64,000 nt of DNA from Apostichopus japonicus (GCF_037975245.1 NC_092568.1:29330001-29394000); one strand, 5' to 3'; numbered from the stretch's first letter, positions 12,635 through 25,750 are shown. The notes: generated by a model from the letters alone, not told the origin. Made by a program: numbers and translations.

Positions 12635-13395
12635 TCCACAATCTGTTAATAGTATGTAAATCAGTCAATTAATATGCCTGGATTTATCATATCTGTTTCA
12701 ACACTTTCTTCCATGAAAGTTTTGCAAATGAGCCATGGTGCACGTAAAGAGGACTTTTCCATCAAGTCTCACACAGAACTTTGTTGTACAGCGTGTATGG
12801 TCTTCTAAATTTTATAACCTGTGTAATGAAGAATAACAACTATGCTTTACATCTTTGGTTAAAGTATACACAATAAAAGTAACCAACAACTAGTCAAATC
12901 ATGAAAGTATCGTACAATACAAACCATGGAGCTATTTCGTTAATAGCTACATGTGCAAACTGCCGTCTCATTGAAACTGTTAAAGTTGCATTTTGTATTC
13001 TGCACTAGTGGAAATGGAATGCATTTGACACCACACTTTAGTCACAATTACGGCAAGCTAAAGAATTTTGCAATAGCAGAGTGACAAGAAAAGCACAAAA
13101 CAGTTGGATCAGTGACAAAGAAACAGTGAAGTGACAAAAACAATGAACCTGATGCCACAGACTACTGTACAGATAAACACATTTCTGAACAATATGTGGT
13201 AGGCAGAACAAAACAAAAATTCTGTGTAGCCTTAAAGAAGTGAATTTTTCAGGTTCACTCTCACAATGTAAAAATAAGAGGAGTAAATTTAGTTCATGTA
13301 CTGTATCAGTGTACACTGAGACATTATTTTGATTCAGGTACATCACCATTCACCACTTCAATGCACTTCTACTGGCTTTACACAATTTATCCTGG

Positions 13396-13451
13396 TCTAA
13401 CCAGGGAGTTGTTACCCAGGGAGTTGTTTATAACAACTCCCTGGTCTAACT
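13396..13451. repeat. Short hairpin repeat, CCAGGGAGTTGTT
   Basis: CCAGGGAGTTGTT, TAT, AACAACTCCCTGG forms a 13-bp stem at 13416-13444, with flanking GGTCTAACCAGGGAGTTGTT. A related hairpin occurs at 25071-25098. Confidence 0.75.
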
Positions 13452-13519
13452 TAGGCCCTGACTGCTAAGCCACAATAAGCAAACAATGGTTTCGAATGAT
13501 TCATGAACCGGTAACTTAC

Positions 13520-13918
13520 TTCTCTAAATGTTTTCTGTCTTTACACGAGAAATGTCACCGAAGAGATACCATTCAGCCCTCTGTTGAGTTGTTGTTAGTA
13601 GCCCACAATACAAGCGGATATACGGCTTTGGCCACTAGCTGCGGTTTGGGAGGGCGCTTTTTGTCATGTTTGTGATTCCGTGCAGCAATGACAAGACCCC
13701 TACTTTTCGTGGTTGATCCCATTTACAACGATGTTCGGGTCTTAACATAAATAAGCAATCCAAGCTAGCCTATTGCCAAGTCTATTCATATTTATTTTAA
13801 AGATATTTATGATCACACTTTTATCACTGGGAACCTTCAAGCTAACTTCAACAGGAAAGACATAACATATATGAGTAGACTATTCCACTGATGGGGATGA
13901 ATCATATGTTACAGTAAA
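13520..13918. promoter_or_regulatory. Likely shared promoter of C14orf119-like and GON7-like genes
   Basis: The two genes diverge from this interval: a minus-strand 5' UTR donor at 13519 and the GON7 ATG at 13919. No TATA box is evident. The head-to-head layout and short spacing suggest a bidirectional promoter; this is inferred from gene layout, not from recognised factor sites. Confidence 0.45.
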
Positions 13919-16900
13919 ATGGCGGCGTCCATGTTGTCAGCAACTCTCACTACAAAAAATGGTAATTCATCTCAGTTCAGTCAGCCGATCGCTGATAGTT
14001 CCAAGAAGTGCTCTCTTACCATGCTACATAAAGGATTGATTAACATGAAAGAAGACCTTAACCAAATACTAACGGCGCTTGTAGAATCAGAAAAGAATAA
14101 CGATGGAACCACCGATGCTGCAACTAATTCAGATGGTAATAAACTAATACCAGTTTTGCGAGATTTTTCATGTTTTTTTCATTTACTAAAAGATTTTGCA
14201 CAAGTAAATAAATGCATTCTGGTAAGACTAGGTGTGTGTAATATCAGGGTGTAAGGGGTGAGGGGGTTGGGCTGTTAAACTGTTAACTGTGGTAATGCCA
14301 TGGCACATACAATTTTAGGTGCTAGTTATGACGAAAGGTTGGATGGCATACTGTCAGATTCAGTCAACGTTTTAACATGCAAAGAATGTTATGGTGTGTA
14401 AATTTCTCTAGATATTTTTCCCACCTTACATGAAAGAATGTTCAATTATACACATAAAAGACATAATCATGGATTACAGTCACCTACGTCTGGCTCTTTC
14501 AGAATGGTGAAAGCTGAATTCCACAGGAAAACATATTCTACATTACAGGGAAATAATGGAATACACTCATGGGCGTCAACAGGTGGGGGACGGGGGGACA
14601 TGTCCCCCCCACTTTCAAAAGTGGAGGGGATATCATATCATTTGTCCCCCCCACTTTTCAGAGCAGTTATTAAAAAAATCACATGCATATGCGCGATTTT
14701 CTATCACAATTGCTGAACTGATTCAAGTAGAATCTAACTTAAGAATCATTATCAATAAATTGCACTGGAAATTAGAACAGTGCTTGGCCCTTTATCCCCC
14801 TTCCTCTGATATTCACCCTCCCCGCTTCGTCCGAGACCTCTGATAAAAGTTTGTGCGATGTTTGAACGATGTTTTAGAGTGTTTTGTGGAAGCACCCCTT
14901 CTCGCCAGAAATGGAATTCCCCTTGCCCTACACTGTGAATCAGAGAAAACGACGCATTTCAACTTGAAAACAAGTCGAAGACCCCACCAGGAAGGTAATA
15001 TCATATATTTTAGGCCCTACAGACAGTATTCTGCCTGTATGCAGGGTATTATATGATACCAAACTACCGAAAATATTTCGTTTGAGATGGACGCTGTGTA
15101 ATTCGTCTCCCTTGGTGTCAGAACGGCATCTTTCTACCAGTACTTTCTGTCGGAATTTAGTTTTGTGAGACAAAATTTCTCCTCACAGATCTGGTTCTGA
15201 TGTAACTAAAAACGACACAGGAAGGCCGTCTCCTGCGATCTAGGGGGTCTTATGTACCCAAAATTTTCTGGTACGCTACGCGCCAACCAATGGTGGCGCT
15301 CCGCTTAGATAGTATAGTGTCCCCCTCACTTTCTGAAACCTGCTGACGCCCATGAATACACTACCAAATTAAGTAAAAAATTTTAAAATGCAAACAACTG
15401 AAGTAGTTTGAAGTGACAAGTGCAAAATTTGTTTAAGTTATGAAATGTATTACTTAAATTTTTGTATTATTTGGGGGCATTGTGGAAGATTCAAGATTAG
15501 CTCTGGCCAAACAAGTTACCCTCGTAAAAGATAGTTTTCGTAACAAAAAAAATTATGCTAGCATATAGGCAGACTAATGTTAGTCAGTCATAGGCCGAAG
15601 GAACTCTAATAAATGCATCACAGACTGAAAGTCTGTAAATTTGCAGCCAGTGCATCCAATTTTAAGTTGGCAGTCATTGCAACTATTTTTTACTTAAATC
15701 TGCATGCATTTTGTTTTCTTTGGCATAGAGATACCCCTCTCTCACAAAAGAACTTCTTGTTTGATATTTACTGATTATGTCATTAGCTTCTGCTTCAGCC
15801 TTCAGGATTCCTTAATGCATTAGCATCATGCCTACATGTTGACTCATTCATTGTGCGGTACATTTTATTGAATGTGTTTATACTGTTTTTTAAAGCTTAA
15901 AGGTGGTACACAGTAACAGTGCCCACTAATTTGGTATAGCTGCCATGTTTGAGAGTCATATTGTAGCCAGTTTTCTGAATGCAGTTTTAATCCAAGCACA
16001 GTCTTGATGAAACCAGCTAAAATTTAAACAGTGCAATTTTTATCAATGACCTGGTTGATATTTCTGAGATTGAACTGTACTTATGTGCTAATGATTGACA
16101 CTCTATGCACCCATTAGTTCTCCCAGCCTAGATATGGATGTAACAGCTAGTTTGAATAAGCATCTGGACGGGATGAAAGCCTGGGCAATGAAAGGTCACA
16201 TTTGAACGCTCTAAGTGCAAGGCAATGACAATATCAACGAAGAGGACTCCATCCACGAAAAACTAACTTTTTGACACCTTCCAACTGGCACCAAAAGATG
16301 AGCTTGAAATCTAAGGTGTTACTTTTGACAAGAAACTGCTCTGGACAAATACATCTCGACCAGTTCTCGTCGGGCTGGATAGAAGTTAGGTGCACTTAAA
16401 AAAGTTCTAACAAATTGAATTCTGACTGCAGAGCCACTGTCTACAAGACACAAGTCCACAGTGTTATGGAATATGCTTCATTTTGCTGCACGAACGTCTC
16501 TCCGACAACTCTTAGGCAACTTGATAACATCCAGAAGAAGGCACTCAAAATCATTGGTGTTGATGAAAACTCTACCTGTTCAAAGTTATCCATCCCCACT
16601 CAGATTCACAGATGAAAGGTTGCTGTAGTCACCACATTATATAAGATGCACACAAGTGCCTGTCCAAATGTTCTCCAGGCAAGTCAGGTAGTTATAGGAT
16701 AAAACCAAAGGACAGTGCAAAATCAGAGATTTATCATAACGTTAACCTTTAACTGTTCAATTGTTTTTATTGTGAATGTGAAGTTACCGCTTACCAATGT
16801 ACTGTACAGCTAGTACCTGCAACTATTATTTGTGTATTCTGCTGCCGCTTTTATTTGATGAGCACTTGTGTTTAAAGGTGTCATTTATCTTATAATGGTT

Positions 16901-17256
16901 CTGAAAGCAGTGGTTTAGAACATATGTTAAACATATGTCTCTTACAGTCATCCATTTGAGCGATAACTTTCCTCGGTGGCCCTCTCAAAGAGAATGGTAA
17001 TCTCTTTGTGTATAGTAGTTCTTCTTATTGATGGGTTTAATGGTCTGAAAAAACGACCTGGTTTGGTAGAAAAGTAAACAAAACAGCTCTGATCCAAAGT
17101 TTGACAATGTTCTTTATCTCTTTTACTTGTCCTTTAAAAGGAGAGGTCAGTGATAAAGAGGATGAAGATGGTAGCGACCAATTTGACGACAGAAATCAGG
17201 AAAAAAGAAAATCTGAAGAAGAACAAATGGGGGAAAAAAAGCCCAAAGTGAGCTGA
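13919..17256 (+). CDS. GON7: GON7-like KEOPS complex subunit
   Basis: Two exons, 13919-14135 and 17141-17256, joined in phase 1 (GATG|GTAATA ... TTTAAAAG|GAGAGG), encode 110 residues. Exon 1 has a helical stretch (LHKGLINMKEDLNQILTALV); exon 2 starts GEVSDKEDEDGSDQFDD and ends in a basic KRK...KKPKVS tail. GON7 is a small, mostly disordered subunit that binds LAGE3/Pcc1 in the EKC/KEOPS complex, which makes t6A37 in tRNAs. The length (human 100), the LVxGEV junction, the acidic run and the Lys/Pro-rich end all match. Reading through the donor gives a longer spurious frame to 14254. The 3.0-kb intron holds a complete hAT MITE and a decayed LINE fragment. The start is the first ATG, TAAAATGGC. 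Confidence 0.85.
14568..15354 (-). mobile_element. hAT-type MITE, 787 bp, perfect 8-bp target duplication
   Basis: The ends are CATGGGCGTCAACAGGTGG and, inverted, CATGGGCGTCAGCAGGT. It is flanked by AATACACT at 14560-14567 and 15355-15362. It lies in the GON7 intron and is closely similar over its length to the opposite-orientation copy at 22495-23290. The hairpin module lies at 15268-15312, 44 bp from the right end. No transposase; its small open frames are mirrored in the other copy and reflect shared ancestry, not coding. Confidence 0.92.
16034..16680 (+). pseudogene. Decayed non-LTR retrotransposon reverse transcriptase
   Basis: Conceptual translation with frameshifts and stops gives FINDLVDIS, a decayed LYxCAND box (the catalytic YADD), LNKHLDGMKAWA, GVTFDKKLLW, and VHSVMEYASFCC ... 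LDNIQKKALKIIG. These appear in the order of the RT palm-to-thumb region of Jockey/CR1/RTE-type LINEs. Several in-frame stops show it is dead. It sits in the GON7 intron in the sense direction. The clade is not determined. Confidence 0.8.
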
Positions 17257-19480
17257 TGTGTCCTGAAGATCCTGGACAAATGAACATGTAACAATGAAGA
17301 ACAGCTGGGCTAACCGCTTTGATGTTTCCAGAAAGTTCAACCGGTGGCCTTCAGTCCTTTGACAACATTTTGTGAGGTTTATGAATTACTCTAAGCATCC
17401 TTGACAGTTTTCCCAACTAAGGTTTTGTCAGATCTGAAGGTATTTGTAACAGTTAATGGATGCCTTACTCACAGTCACTCTAGGAATTGTTCCCCTGCTT
17501 GGTGTTTGGGCTGGACTTTTTTTATTTTGTTTGTGTAATGGTATCTGTTGAGTGAGACTGTGAAGATGTAGTTTACCCTATGCAAAGATCATGTAATCAT
17601 GAAAAGATACATCAAGACTGAAATAGCAATCTTGTAGCTGGATTATGCTTTAAAATTAAAATAAGATTGATTTCATGTTTTTGATGAATCTTGTACCAGA
17701 TCATATTAAAGCTGTTATGTTTTAAGATAAAGCATGTAGCATTAGGAAGAATGAAATCAACTTGATTTGTTAGTGCTCATAACATGTTATCAGTATTGAA
17801 CCCAGATTTATGTGTGTACTTTCTATTCAAATTATTTCCAGACAGTGAGGAGTGTTTCATTCAATAACTTAATGTTTCATAGAAGGAAAATACTTTGAGA
17901 AGGAAACACAGTAAGTTGACCATACTTATGTGACTATCGTTCAACCCTCTAGCCTATTTGATATTCTGATATCATTTGAGTCTGGTTACAGTATGTTACT
18001 GTCTGTCATCAACAGATGAATTGGAAATATTTTGTGAAGAAGAATTGGTAGTGTGAGGGAGTGCATGCATGCAATTTTGTATAATAATATATTAAAACAC
18101 ATACTGCCATTTTTACTTTGAGGATTATATACATCATTCTTAATCCTATTGAACTTCCCGGTTACAAAGTCAATTGACAAATGTATTGGTCTGTACAAAC
18201 ATCACAGAGTATTGCACAATTAGCTGGAAGAAGTGTCACCATTAACAATGACAATAACAACTGTCTTCATTTCTAACATCCTAATGATGCTAGTCGCAGT
18301 TTCCACATCAGCTGCAGAAGTGCATGTGAAGAATGTTGAGTTTATTATCCATCATAATCTGTTGTGACTAGTTTAGCAGCCAGCTTACTGTATGTTTCGG
18401 TATGTTCTGATTTTTTAATGTTCGAAGGGAGATGTACTGTACATGCACTTACAAGAGTACATTCCGTAAGGTTGCAGACTTTAAGGAGACACAAAGCCAA
18501 CCATCACTATTTTGTCTATGTGATAGAAATAGCTGTAATAAACTACTTCCCCAAACTGATGAGAAAAATCTTATTTCATCTGAAAGATATCAAAGTATTA
18601 ATGTTCCAGCACATACACACACAAGGCTGAGGACTTGATCAAGTCTAAATATGACATCATCAAGCCACATGTGCTCCAATTTGTGTTGTTTTTCTCTATT
18701 TATGACAATCTTTATTTTCTGTAACGGAGATGGATTTTGCAAATGCTGAAATGAAAGATATTGAGAATGTTCTTGACATGTTCTGATGATAGCATTGGTT
18801 TCAGTGTCAGCGCTGTTAACCTTTTATGTAGAAAATTATATGAAGTGTAAAAACAGAGAGAAAGTAAAAGGTTCCATTTCCTAGCAGCACTCTTAGATCA
18901 CAGATTTACAAAATTACAGCTCCCACATATAACTTTTTTGCACTTTCTTTGGAAGAGTTGTTCATCCCAAATGTCATATGATCTAAATATGACGGTTGGG
19001 TTTGTGCCTCCTTTACCAAATATACCCTCCAACCAGGGTTTGGTGGATCATCGCAACAGTTTCAAGGCATATCAGCGTGAAAAATAAAAAAATATATATG
19101 GAGCCTTATAAAAAGCCAAATTTTAAGCAAGCACATAAAATTCTTTTTATTGAAAGGATTCGACCACTAATGGACCCATAGGTTTTTCTGGGATCAGTCA
19201 AATCTTCTGAACAGCCAGATTAAAATGTATCTGTTTTTATGAGTTCCAAGAAAGTGAATAAATACTTGGTTAGAAAATTGAAGATATTACATACATTTTA
19301 TTTATTGTTTCATTACTACAAGTAAAAGTAACTTTTAAGAAGCCCAACATACCACTCTGCTGCCTCAAACCACCAAATCTACATTTGGAATTTTTAGCTG
19401 GAGCTTTTATAGGATTATATTTTAATGCTGCATACACAAATTTGTGTGTATGTACATATGTGTTTAGGTATGTGTGTGTA
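17257..19480. other. GON7 3' region and intergenic, no gene seen
   Basis: AT-rich, without exons I can support. It includes TG-rich sequence at 19440-19520 that leads into the next DR1 tandem array. Confidence 0.5.
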
Positions 19481-19519
19481 TATGTATGCGTGTGTATGTA
19501 TGTAATGTATGTGTGTGTG

Positions 19520-20370
19520 CATTTGTGAAGCCCAGCTTGTAAACACGATATCTGTAGAAGGTTATTTTAAATTTCATATTTGGTGTGGAAGGAAGTACCA
19601 TTGTTGAGATCAAAGGTCATTTGGGGTCACCAGGGGTCAAATTGTGAAATCCTTGTAAACAGGATATCTCAAGAAGGTAAGCTTGGGCAGATCTCATATT
19701 AATATGTATATGAACCACATTAATTACAACAAGACTGTAGTTTTTGTGGGAGGTCCAAGGTCATTTGGGATCACCAGGGGGTCATATTGTGAAAACCTTT
19801 TAAACATGATATCTCAAGAAGGGAAGCTTGGTCAGGCCTGGCATTAGAGGTGTAGAAGTTCTACATTGAGTACAAGAAGCTTATTGTTTTTGGTGGCAGT
19901 CAAATGTATTTTGGGGTCATCAGAGGTCAAATTGTGAAAACTTTGTAAACATGATATCTCAATATTGGAAGCTTGGGCAGATCTCATACTTGGTATGAAG
20001 GTGTATAACATTAGTATAACAAGCCTATTGATGTTGGTGGAGGTCAAAGGTCATTTGAAGTCAACAAATGCCAAACATTTACTTCACTCCCCTCTTACCT
20101 GTCTCTCTACACTAACGCACCTACCTAAACATAATATTGCAAGGGAAGCTTGGACAGATCGCATATTTGGTATGTAATTGTACCACATTGAGTACAAGAA
20201 GCCTAATTTTGTGGGCGGAGGTCAATGGTCGTTTTAGTTCACCAGGGGTCAAATTGTGAGAACCATGTTTTACACAATATTCAACAAGGGCAGATGTCAT
20301 ATTTAGTATGTTGATGTATCACATTTAGTATAAGAAGCGTGTCGTTGAGGTCAATGGCCATTTCAGGACA
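19520..20370 (+). repeat. 115-145 bp tandem repeat array, plus orientation
   Basis: Same family as 10.1-12.1 kb, inverted. Unit starts (AAACACGATATCT type) fall at about 19541, 19657, 19802 and 19947, then become irregular. Each unit contains AAGGTCATTTGGGGTCACCAGGGGTCAAATTGTG or a variant (here broken into GGTCATTTGG and GGTCACCAGGGGTCAAATTG). A perfect DR1, AGGTCAAAGGTCA, is at 20041-20053; a one-mismatch site is at 19607-19619. Confidence 0.85.
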
Positions 20371-20410
20371 GCCTGTGTCATTGTGAATTTATTCTTTGTC
20401 ACATCACTGT

Positions 20411-20459
20411 TTTGCTAAGATCTTGCTAAGATCTTGCTAAGATCTTGCTAAGATCAGCT
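20411..20459. repeat. 11-bp tandem repeat, TTGCTAAGATC
   Basis: Four consecutive copies of TTGCTAAGATC with a further copy about 20 bp downstream. There is no sign of coding. Confidence 0.9.
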
Positions 20460-20950
20460 TTACACTGTTTTGCTAAGATCAAGTTGTACACTCTTACTAT
20501 ACATTACGGCAGATTCATAAAGAAAACTGCCCATGTTACATCATCGAAACTACAATGCATGGGCTCGGACCGTGCTGAGCCGGGGCCCGACCAAAAGCCC
20601 CCCCCCCCCCCCGCTGTACTGATGCACAGAAAAGGGTACCTCTTTGGATAGGGAAGGCCCGTTTTTACTGGGAAAGAAAAACTCATGAAAGACTGAATGT
20701 TGTTTCCCACTCATACAACTTGTAAGATGTATCTAGAAGCCGAATTTCTCAATCCACATTCCATGGTATATAGTTACAAAAAATGTGTATAGCTTTGTTG
20801 ATATTATTGTTCTGTCATATCTCTTGATGTATTTTAGCATTAAAACATATTTTTCAGCTGGAAACAATGTGTAAATGCTAAATGGCCTTTCAAATGTTCT
20901 AAACCAAGACCCCCTGCATTGACCCTGCATAAATTCTTAGACCTTGGACC

Positions 20951-21329
20951 CATGGGCGTCCGCAAGGAGGGGCAATGGGGGGGGGGGCACTTGAAAAATA
21001 AGTTAAACATGTGACATTTCAATAATTTCACCCAACCAACAGTTCTCTAGTTATGTTCATTGCATACGGACCCATAACGCATTACTGAAATTATTGAAAG
21101 TCAAAATCCTTAGACGAGATCTCAAAATAACCGATGTGTAAATGCAACTTGAAACGCCCGGGAAGTATCTTTTCCGACGATCTAGGAGTATTTTTTGGCC
21201 AAAAAAAAATCGGGCTACACTCCGCGCCAACTGATGGTGGCGCTCCGCTTAGATAGTATCAGATAGTGTGTTACACCATGACCTACTGATTCCCCCCACC
21301 CCTTGTGAATATTTCTGCGGACGCCCTTG
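20951..21329 (-). mobile_element. hAT-type MITE, 379 bp
   Basis: The ends are CATGGGCGTCCGCAAGG and, inverted, CAAGGGCGTCCGCAG. Flanks are CTTGGACC (20943-20950) and CTTCGACC (21330-21337), an 8-bp duplication with one mismatch. The hairpin module, in inverse orientation, is at 21192-21258. Just outside, a further hAT-like end (inverse of CAGTGGCGTAACGATGGG) finishes at 21398. Confidence 0.78.
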
Positions 21330-21399
21330 CTTCGACCTCCTGATAGGGGGACCCCTTGGGCCAGGAGCCGGCTCCCCAGGCCCATCGTTACGCCACTGC

Positions 21400-22486
21400 T
21401 TGAGGTCACAATCGTTACAAATCGAACAAAAGGCATATACCTTTTCAAACCAAATCAACAACTTAATCTATTAGTTTTAATTGATCAATGCACAAAAATA
21501 CCATGAAATAGTAACATCCATTGATGTTATCTGACAAGAAAGTTTAAAACCAAAGCAGACACATCGTCACCCAGTCATCATCATGTATGGTGTATTAATT
21601 TCGATCAAGTGTCATATTGAAATTTTCCATACCCACCTTCCACTCCCCATGGAGGCAATATCCTCATTAAAAGTGAGACTTTTATGAAATATTTCAAATA
21701 TTTAGTATAAATAACCAAGCATCATTACTTTGACCTTTACGTTGACCTTGTTATTTGTACAAAAAAAAACAGATCAATATAAATACTAGGAATGCCGAAA
21801 CGATGAAAACAAACGTGTCCTTATGATTGTTTTCTATTAATTTTGGTTGATTAATCGTTTTTATATTATTTTGTTGTACATCGATCTTCCTTCACAAATG
21901 TCGAGAAATAATGTCACGTAGATCAAAACCACCCTCGATCACGCAATGAATTGTTGTTTTTCTAATTGATTCGTGTATTTATACGTAGTAGGGTGGACAA
22001 CCTGGCCTATAAGTTAAACCGAATGGCAGCGCAGCTTTCTTCGTGTGTATCTTACTGAATGAAAGAAACCGGATAAGAGAAGGGGTATAGAACACCATTC
22101 TCAGAATTGGACAAAGTGATCAAATATTTCGATAAAGTAAAATTTGTATATTGCACTCTATTGTGTTGAGAAGTAAATCTCTTAATTATGCAGTTGTGCC
22201 CTTAGAATAAGTCAAACTACAAATATCGAATACTTCTTTATGCATGTGATTATTACTGATATGAAAAAAAGTGTTTGGGCGACGAAATTCAGTTGATGCA
22301 AAGTCTAGGAGTTGAAAGGGCGAATGGTGGAAGAGGACACAGGGGCGGGGCGGGAGCCTGGGGTGCAAGCGAAGAAAATGCACAAGAGATTATCGTTACT
22401 TGACTGTATGTGTATTTGGTGCTCTCAACATACCCACTGTCCTGCCATTTTGTTACCATTCCTTCTGCGGACTCAGCAGCCTGAGC
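21400..22486. other. Intergenic, no gene seen
   Basis: Mostly AT-rich unique-looking sequence, without coding potential or a recognisable repeat apart from simple A-runs. Confidence 0.5.
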
Positions 22487-22494
22487 TCTATGTA

Positions 22495-23290
22495 CATGGG
22501 CGTCAGCAGGTTTCAAAAAGTGAGGGGGACACTATACTATCTAAGCGGAGCGCCACCATTGGTTGGCGCGTAGCGTACCAGAAAATTGTGGGTACATAAG
22601 ACCCCCTAGATCGCAGGAGACGGCCTTCCTGAGTCGTTTTTAGTTACATCAGAACAAGATCTGTGAGGAGAAATTTTGTCTCACAAAACTAAATTCCGAC
22701 AGAAAGTACTGGTAGGAAGATGCCGTTCTGACACCAAGGGAGACGAATTACACAGCGTCCATCTCAAACGAAATATTTTCGGTAGTTTGGTATCATATAA
22801 TATCCTGCATATTGGCAGAATACTGTCTGTAGGGCCTAAAATATATGATATTACCTTCCTGGTGGGGTCTTCGCCTTGTTTTCAAGTTGAAATGCGTCGT
22901 TGTTTTCTCTGATTCACAGTGTAGGGCAAGGGGAATTCCATTTCTGGCGAGAAGGGGTGCTTCCACAAAACACTCTAAAACATCGTTCAAACATCGCACA
23001 AACTTTTATCAGAGGTCTCGGACGAAGCGGGGAGGGTGAATATCGGAGGAAGGGGGATAAAGGGCCAAGCACTGTTCTAATTTCCAGTGCAATTTATAGA
23101 TAATGATTCTTAAGTTAGATTCTACTTGAATCAGCTCAGCAATTGTGATAGAAAATCGCGCATATGCATGTGATTTTTTTAATAACTGCTCTGAAAAGTG
23201 GGTGGGACAAATGATATGATATCCCCTCCACTTTTGAAAGTGGGGGGGACTTGTCCCCCCCCCCCCGTCCCCCACCTGTTGACGCCCATG
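22495..23290 (+). mobile_element. hAT-type MITE, 796 bp, perfect 8-bp target duplication
   Basis: Second complete copy of the 14568-15354 family in inverse orientation. Its ends are CATGGGCGTCAGCAGG and, inverted, CATGGGCGTCAACAGG. It is flanked by TCTATGTA at 22487-22494 and 23291-23298. The hairpin module begins at 22537. High similarity to the first copy implies recent mobility of the family. Confidence 0.93.
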
Positions 23291-23299
23291 TCTATGTAA

Positions 23300-25750
23300 C
23301 ACATCATGATTTTCGCGCGTCATGCGGCACTGAACCCATCCATACCCATACACGTTCAGTTTACACGGTGATATACCTTACCATTTCCTGTTGCATGTAC
23401 CGCCAACGGTTCTTAGAGTCGAGAGATGGTATTACACTTTTCTGTTTTCATACTCGGTGTTGTGTTTCATATTTATCACCATAGAACCGTAGAAACGGTT
23501 TCTTATTGCCACGGGCATTATAACGCTAATTATGAGTGTTGATAAACCCCAACCGACATATAGACATATATATAGCAGCCCTCATTATAAAGGAAGTTCA
23601 ACAACGTCGTGAGAAACGTACGTTGACATATATTGCAAACGATGCCATGAAAATGGTAAACCGTACTAGCGCTCGGCCATGCATGGAATTCTAGGAAGTG
23701 ACAGGGTAATCATAATGAACTCTTCTGTTTTTGTTATACTTCTATGACCTGTCTGATGGTTAATTATACCACCATATATACATATATATATATAAATATT
23801 GTTGCTCCACGAGGCGCAGTGTAGGAAAATTCGTAGTTTTGGTTTCGTTGAATGGAACTAATTAATTAGTACCGCTCTTTATTCGTGATGACTCGGATAT
23901 CAAGATCAACAGTCACAAATATAGACTGAAATTTGACTCCAGTCCCTTCATAAATCAGCATCTCGTATCTGGCCTATATACCGGATATTCATAATTGTAC
24001 TGCATGTTAGTATCAACACTTAATTTATATCAGCATAAAGTGAATTTAAACAGAATTAAAATTGAGGCTAGTACAATGACACCTCATCCCCACCCCCACC
24101 CCTATCAAAAGTTATCAACAAATTGATCTTGCATGTCGAGTCTTCCCGGTGGAAGATTCACATTATTAAAAGTATGTATTACACACGTGCCGTAAACACG
24201 CACTTATCAGGATGTTTCATGCAGGAAATGACACGCATGATGACAGCTGAAAACGCAGTGAAGAAAATATCGCGTGACGACTACATAAATCAGAGGATTT
24301 CCATATTTTTGTATTTGCAATGAAATTAGGTGAAATTTGAAAACGTGAAATTGCCATCATAAATTCAATATTTTGCTAATAAGCATGATCTGTCAAGTTT
24401 GCAACTAGTAGAGTCCTTGATGCTTGGCCGATTCTTTTCAAAGTACACTAGTGAGACAAAGCTTGATCACAGTTCTGATATAACGGGACTTTGGCTATAA
24501 CAGTTTATTCATTCAGTAAACTCATCATTAGCGCCTGTTTTCTTTTTTCGTGTATGTTTTTTAATTGAGGTTTCCCAGTGCGAAAGACTTCAGAATAGGT
24601 AACCATACATGCATGGTTCTGTGACAGCCTAACAGCTTTTGGTTTTTGGTTAATTCCTGGGCTAAAGGATCCTTCAATTATTATTATTATTTGTGCTAAT
24701 AGTCTAAACCTCTCCACAATGACTTCCAACAACAGATGCAGATTAAGAGCTTAAGACCTCTACGAAATATCAGGTAGGAACTTGTTTTTATTAAATCCCT
24801 AAATATTGAATATGTACAACAGATTCTGGTGACCTTTCAGTATGAAGGCGAATAAAATAACTTTGTACCCTGAACCCATCCTGAAATATAAGTCTTTAAA
24901 TAAACAACATGATTATTTCCCACTTGTCGTCCGTTTCTAAACGTTACAAATTACGAGGCCAAATATAACTAGAAATATGTTTTTAAAATGGCCGTTTACA
25001 CATGTTTGCGGAAGAACAATGAAAAACCAAGGGAATCCGTGCGTGACATTTCAGCTCTGTGTGTATATAACCAGGGAGTTGTTATAACTATTCCCTGGTA
25101 TATAACACATCGACAAGGACTATACTATATATTCAGATAGGTAAAGGACTGCATCGCTGAAGTGAGAAATTATTCTGTTTATACAGATGTGCGGAGTTTA
25201 TTTTACTAAGAAGATTGCTATTCAGGGTGTCTATCTCTTTGCGGGTTTTCACACTCTCTTTGTACCATTGATTTAGAGTTTACCGCCCGTCGGTGCAAAC
25301 CAGCCACATTTCTCACTGACGGACGAACGATAGTTGCAGCTTATTTATTATAACACCTGCGCTATAAGGTTAAACACGACTGAATTATGTATACTGCATG
25401 TGCATATAGTGTTTGAAATGTTATATTTTTTGGACGTTGATAAATAGTATTATGTAAGTTAACGTGGAATACACAGTCGGTTACGGAATCGAGGGATTGT
25501 CCTGCTGCAGGAGTCAACAGCCAGCAGGGTGCAAGGGTGGTGTTTGTATTTCATTGATTCCTCGCTACATGACAGGCCTGTGGTAAAGCAATCGAACATG
25601 GTGAGTGTTGATCATATATACTTGCATTATAATAAAGGCCTTCCGTAGACAGAAATTTGTCAAGTTAAAAACTTTTCAGTTGGACAGTTAATATCAGATT
25701 TACATGAAGTCGTCGAGGTTTTCTGTTAATTCTTGAAGAACAACTACAGT
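23300..25750. other. Intergenic, no gene seen
   Basis: No supported exon. It holds a TA-rich patch near 23775, a degraded relative of the 4.9-5.1 kb fold-back at 23810-23860, and the CCAGGGAGTTGTTATAAC hairpin at 25071-25098. Confidence 0.5.
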
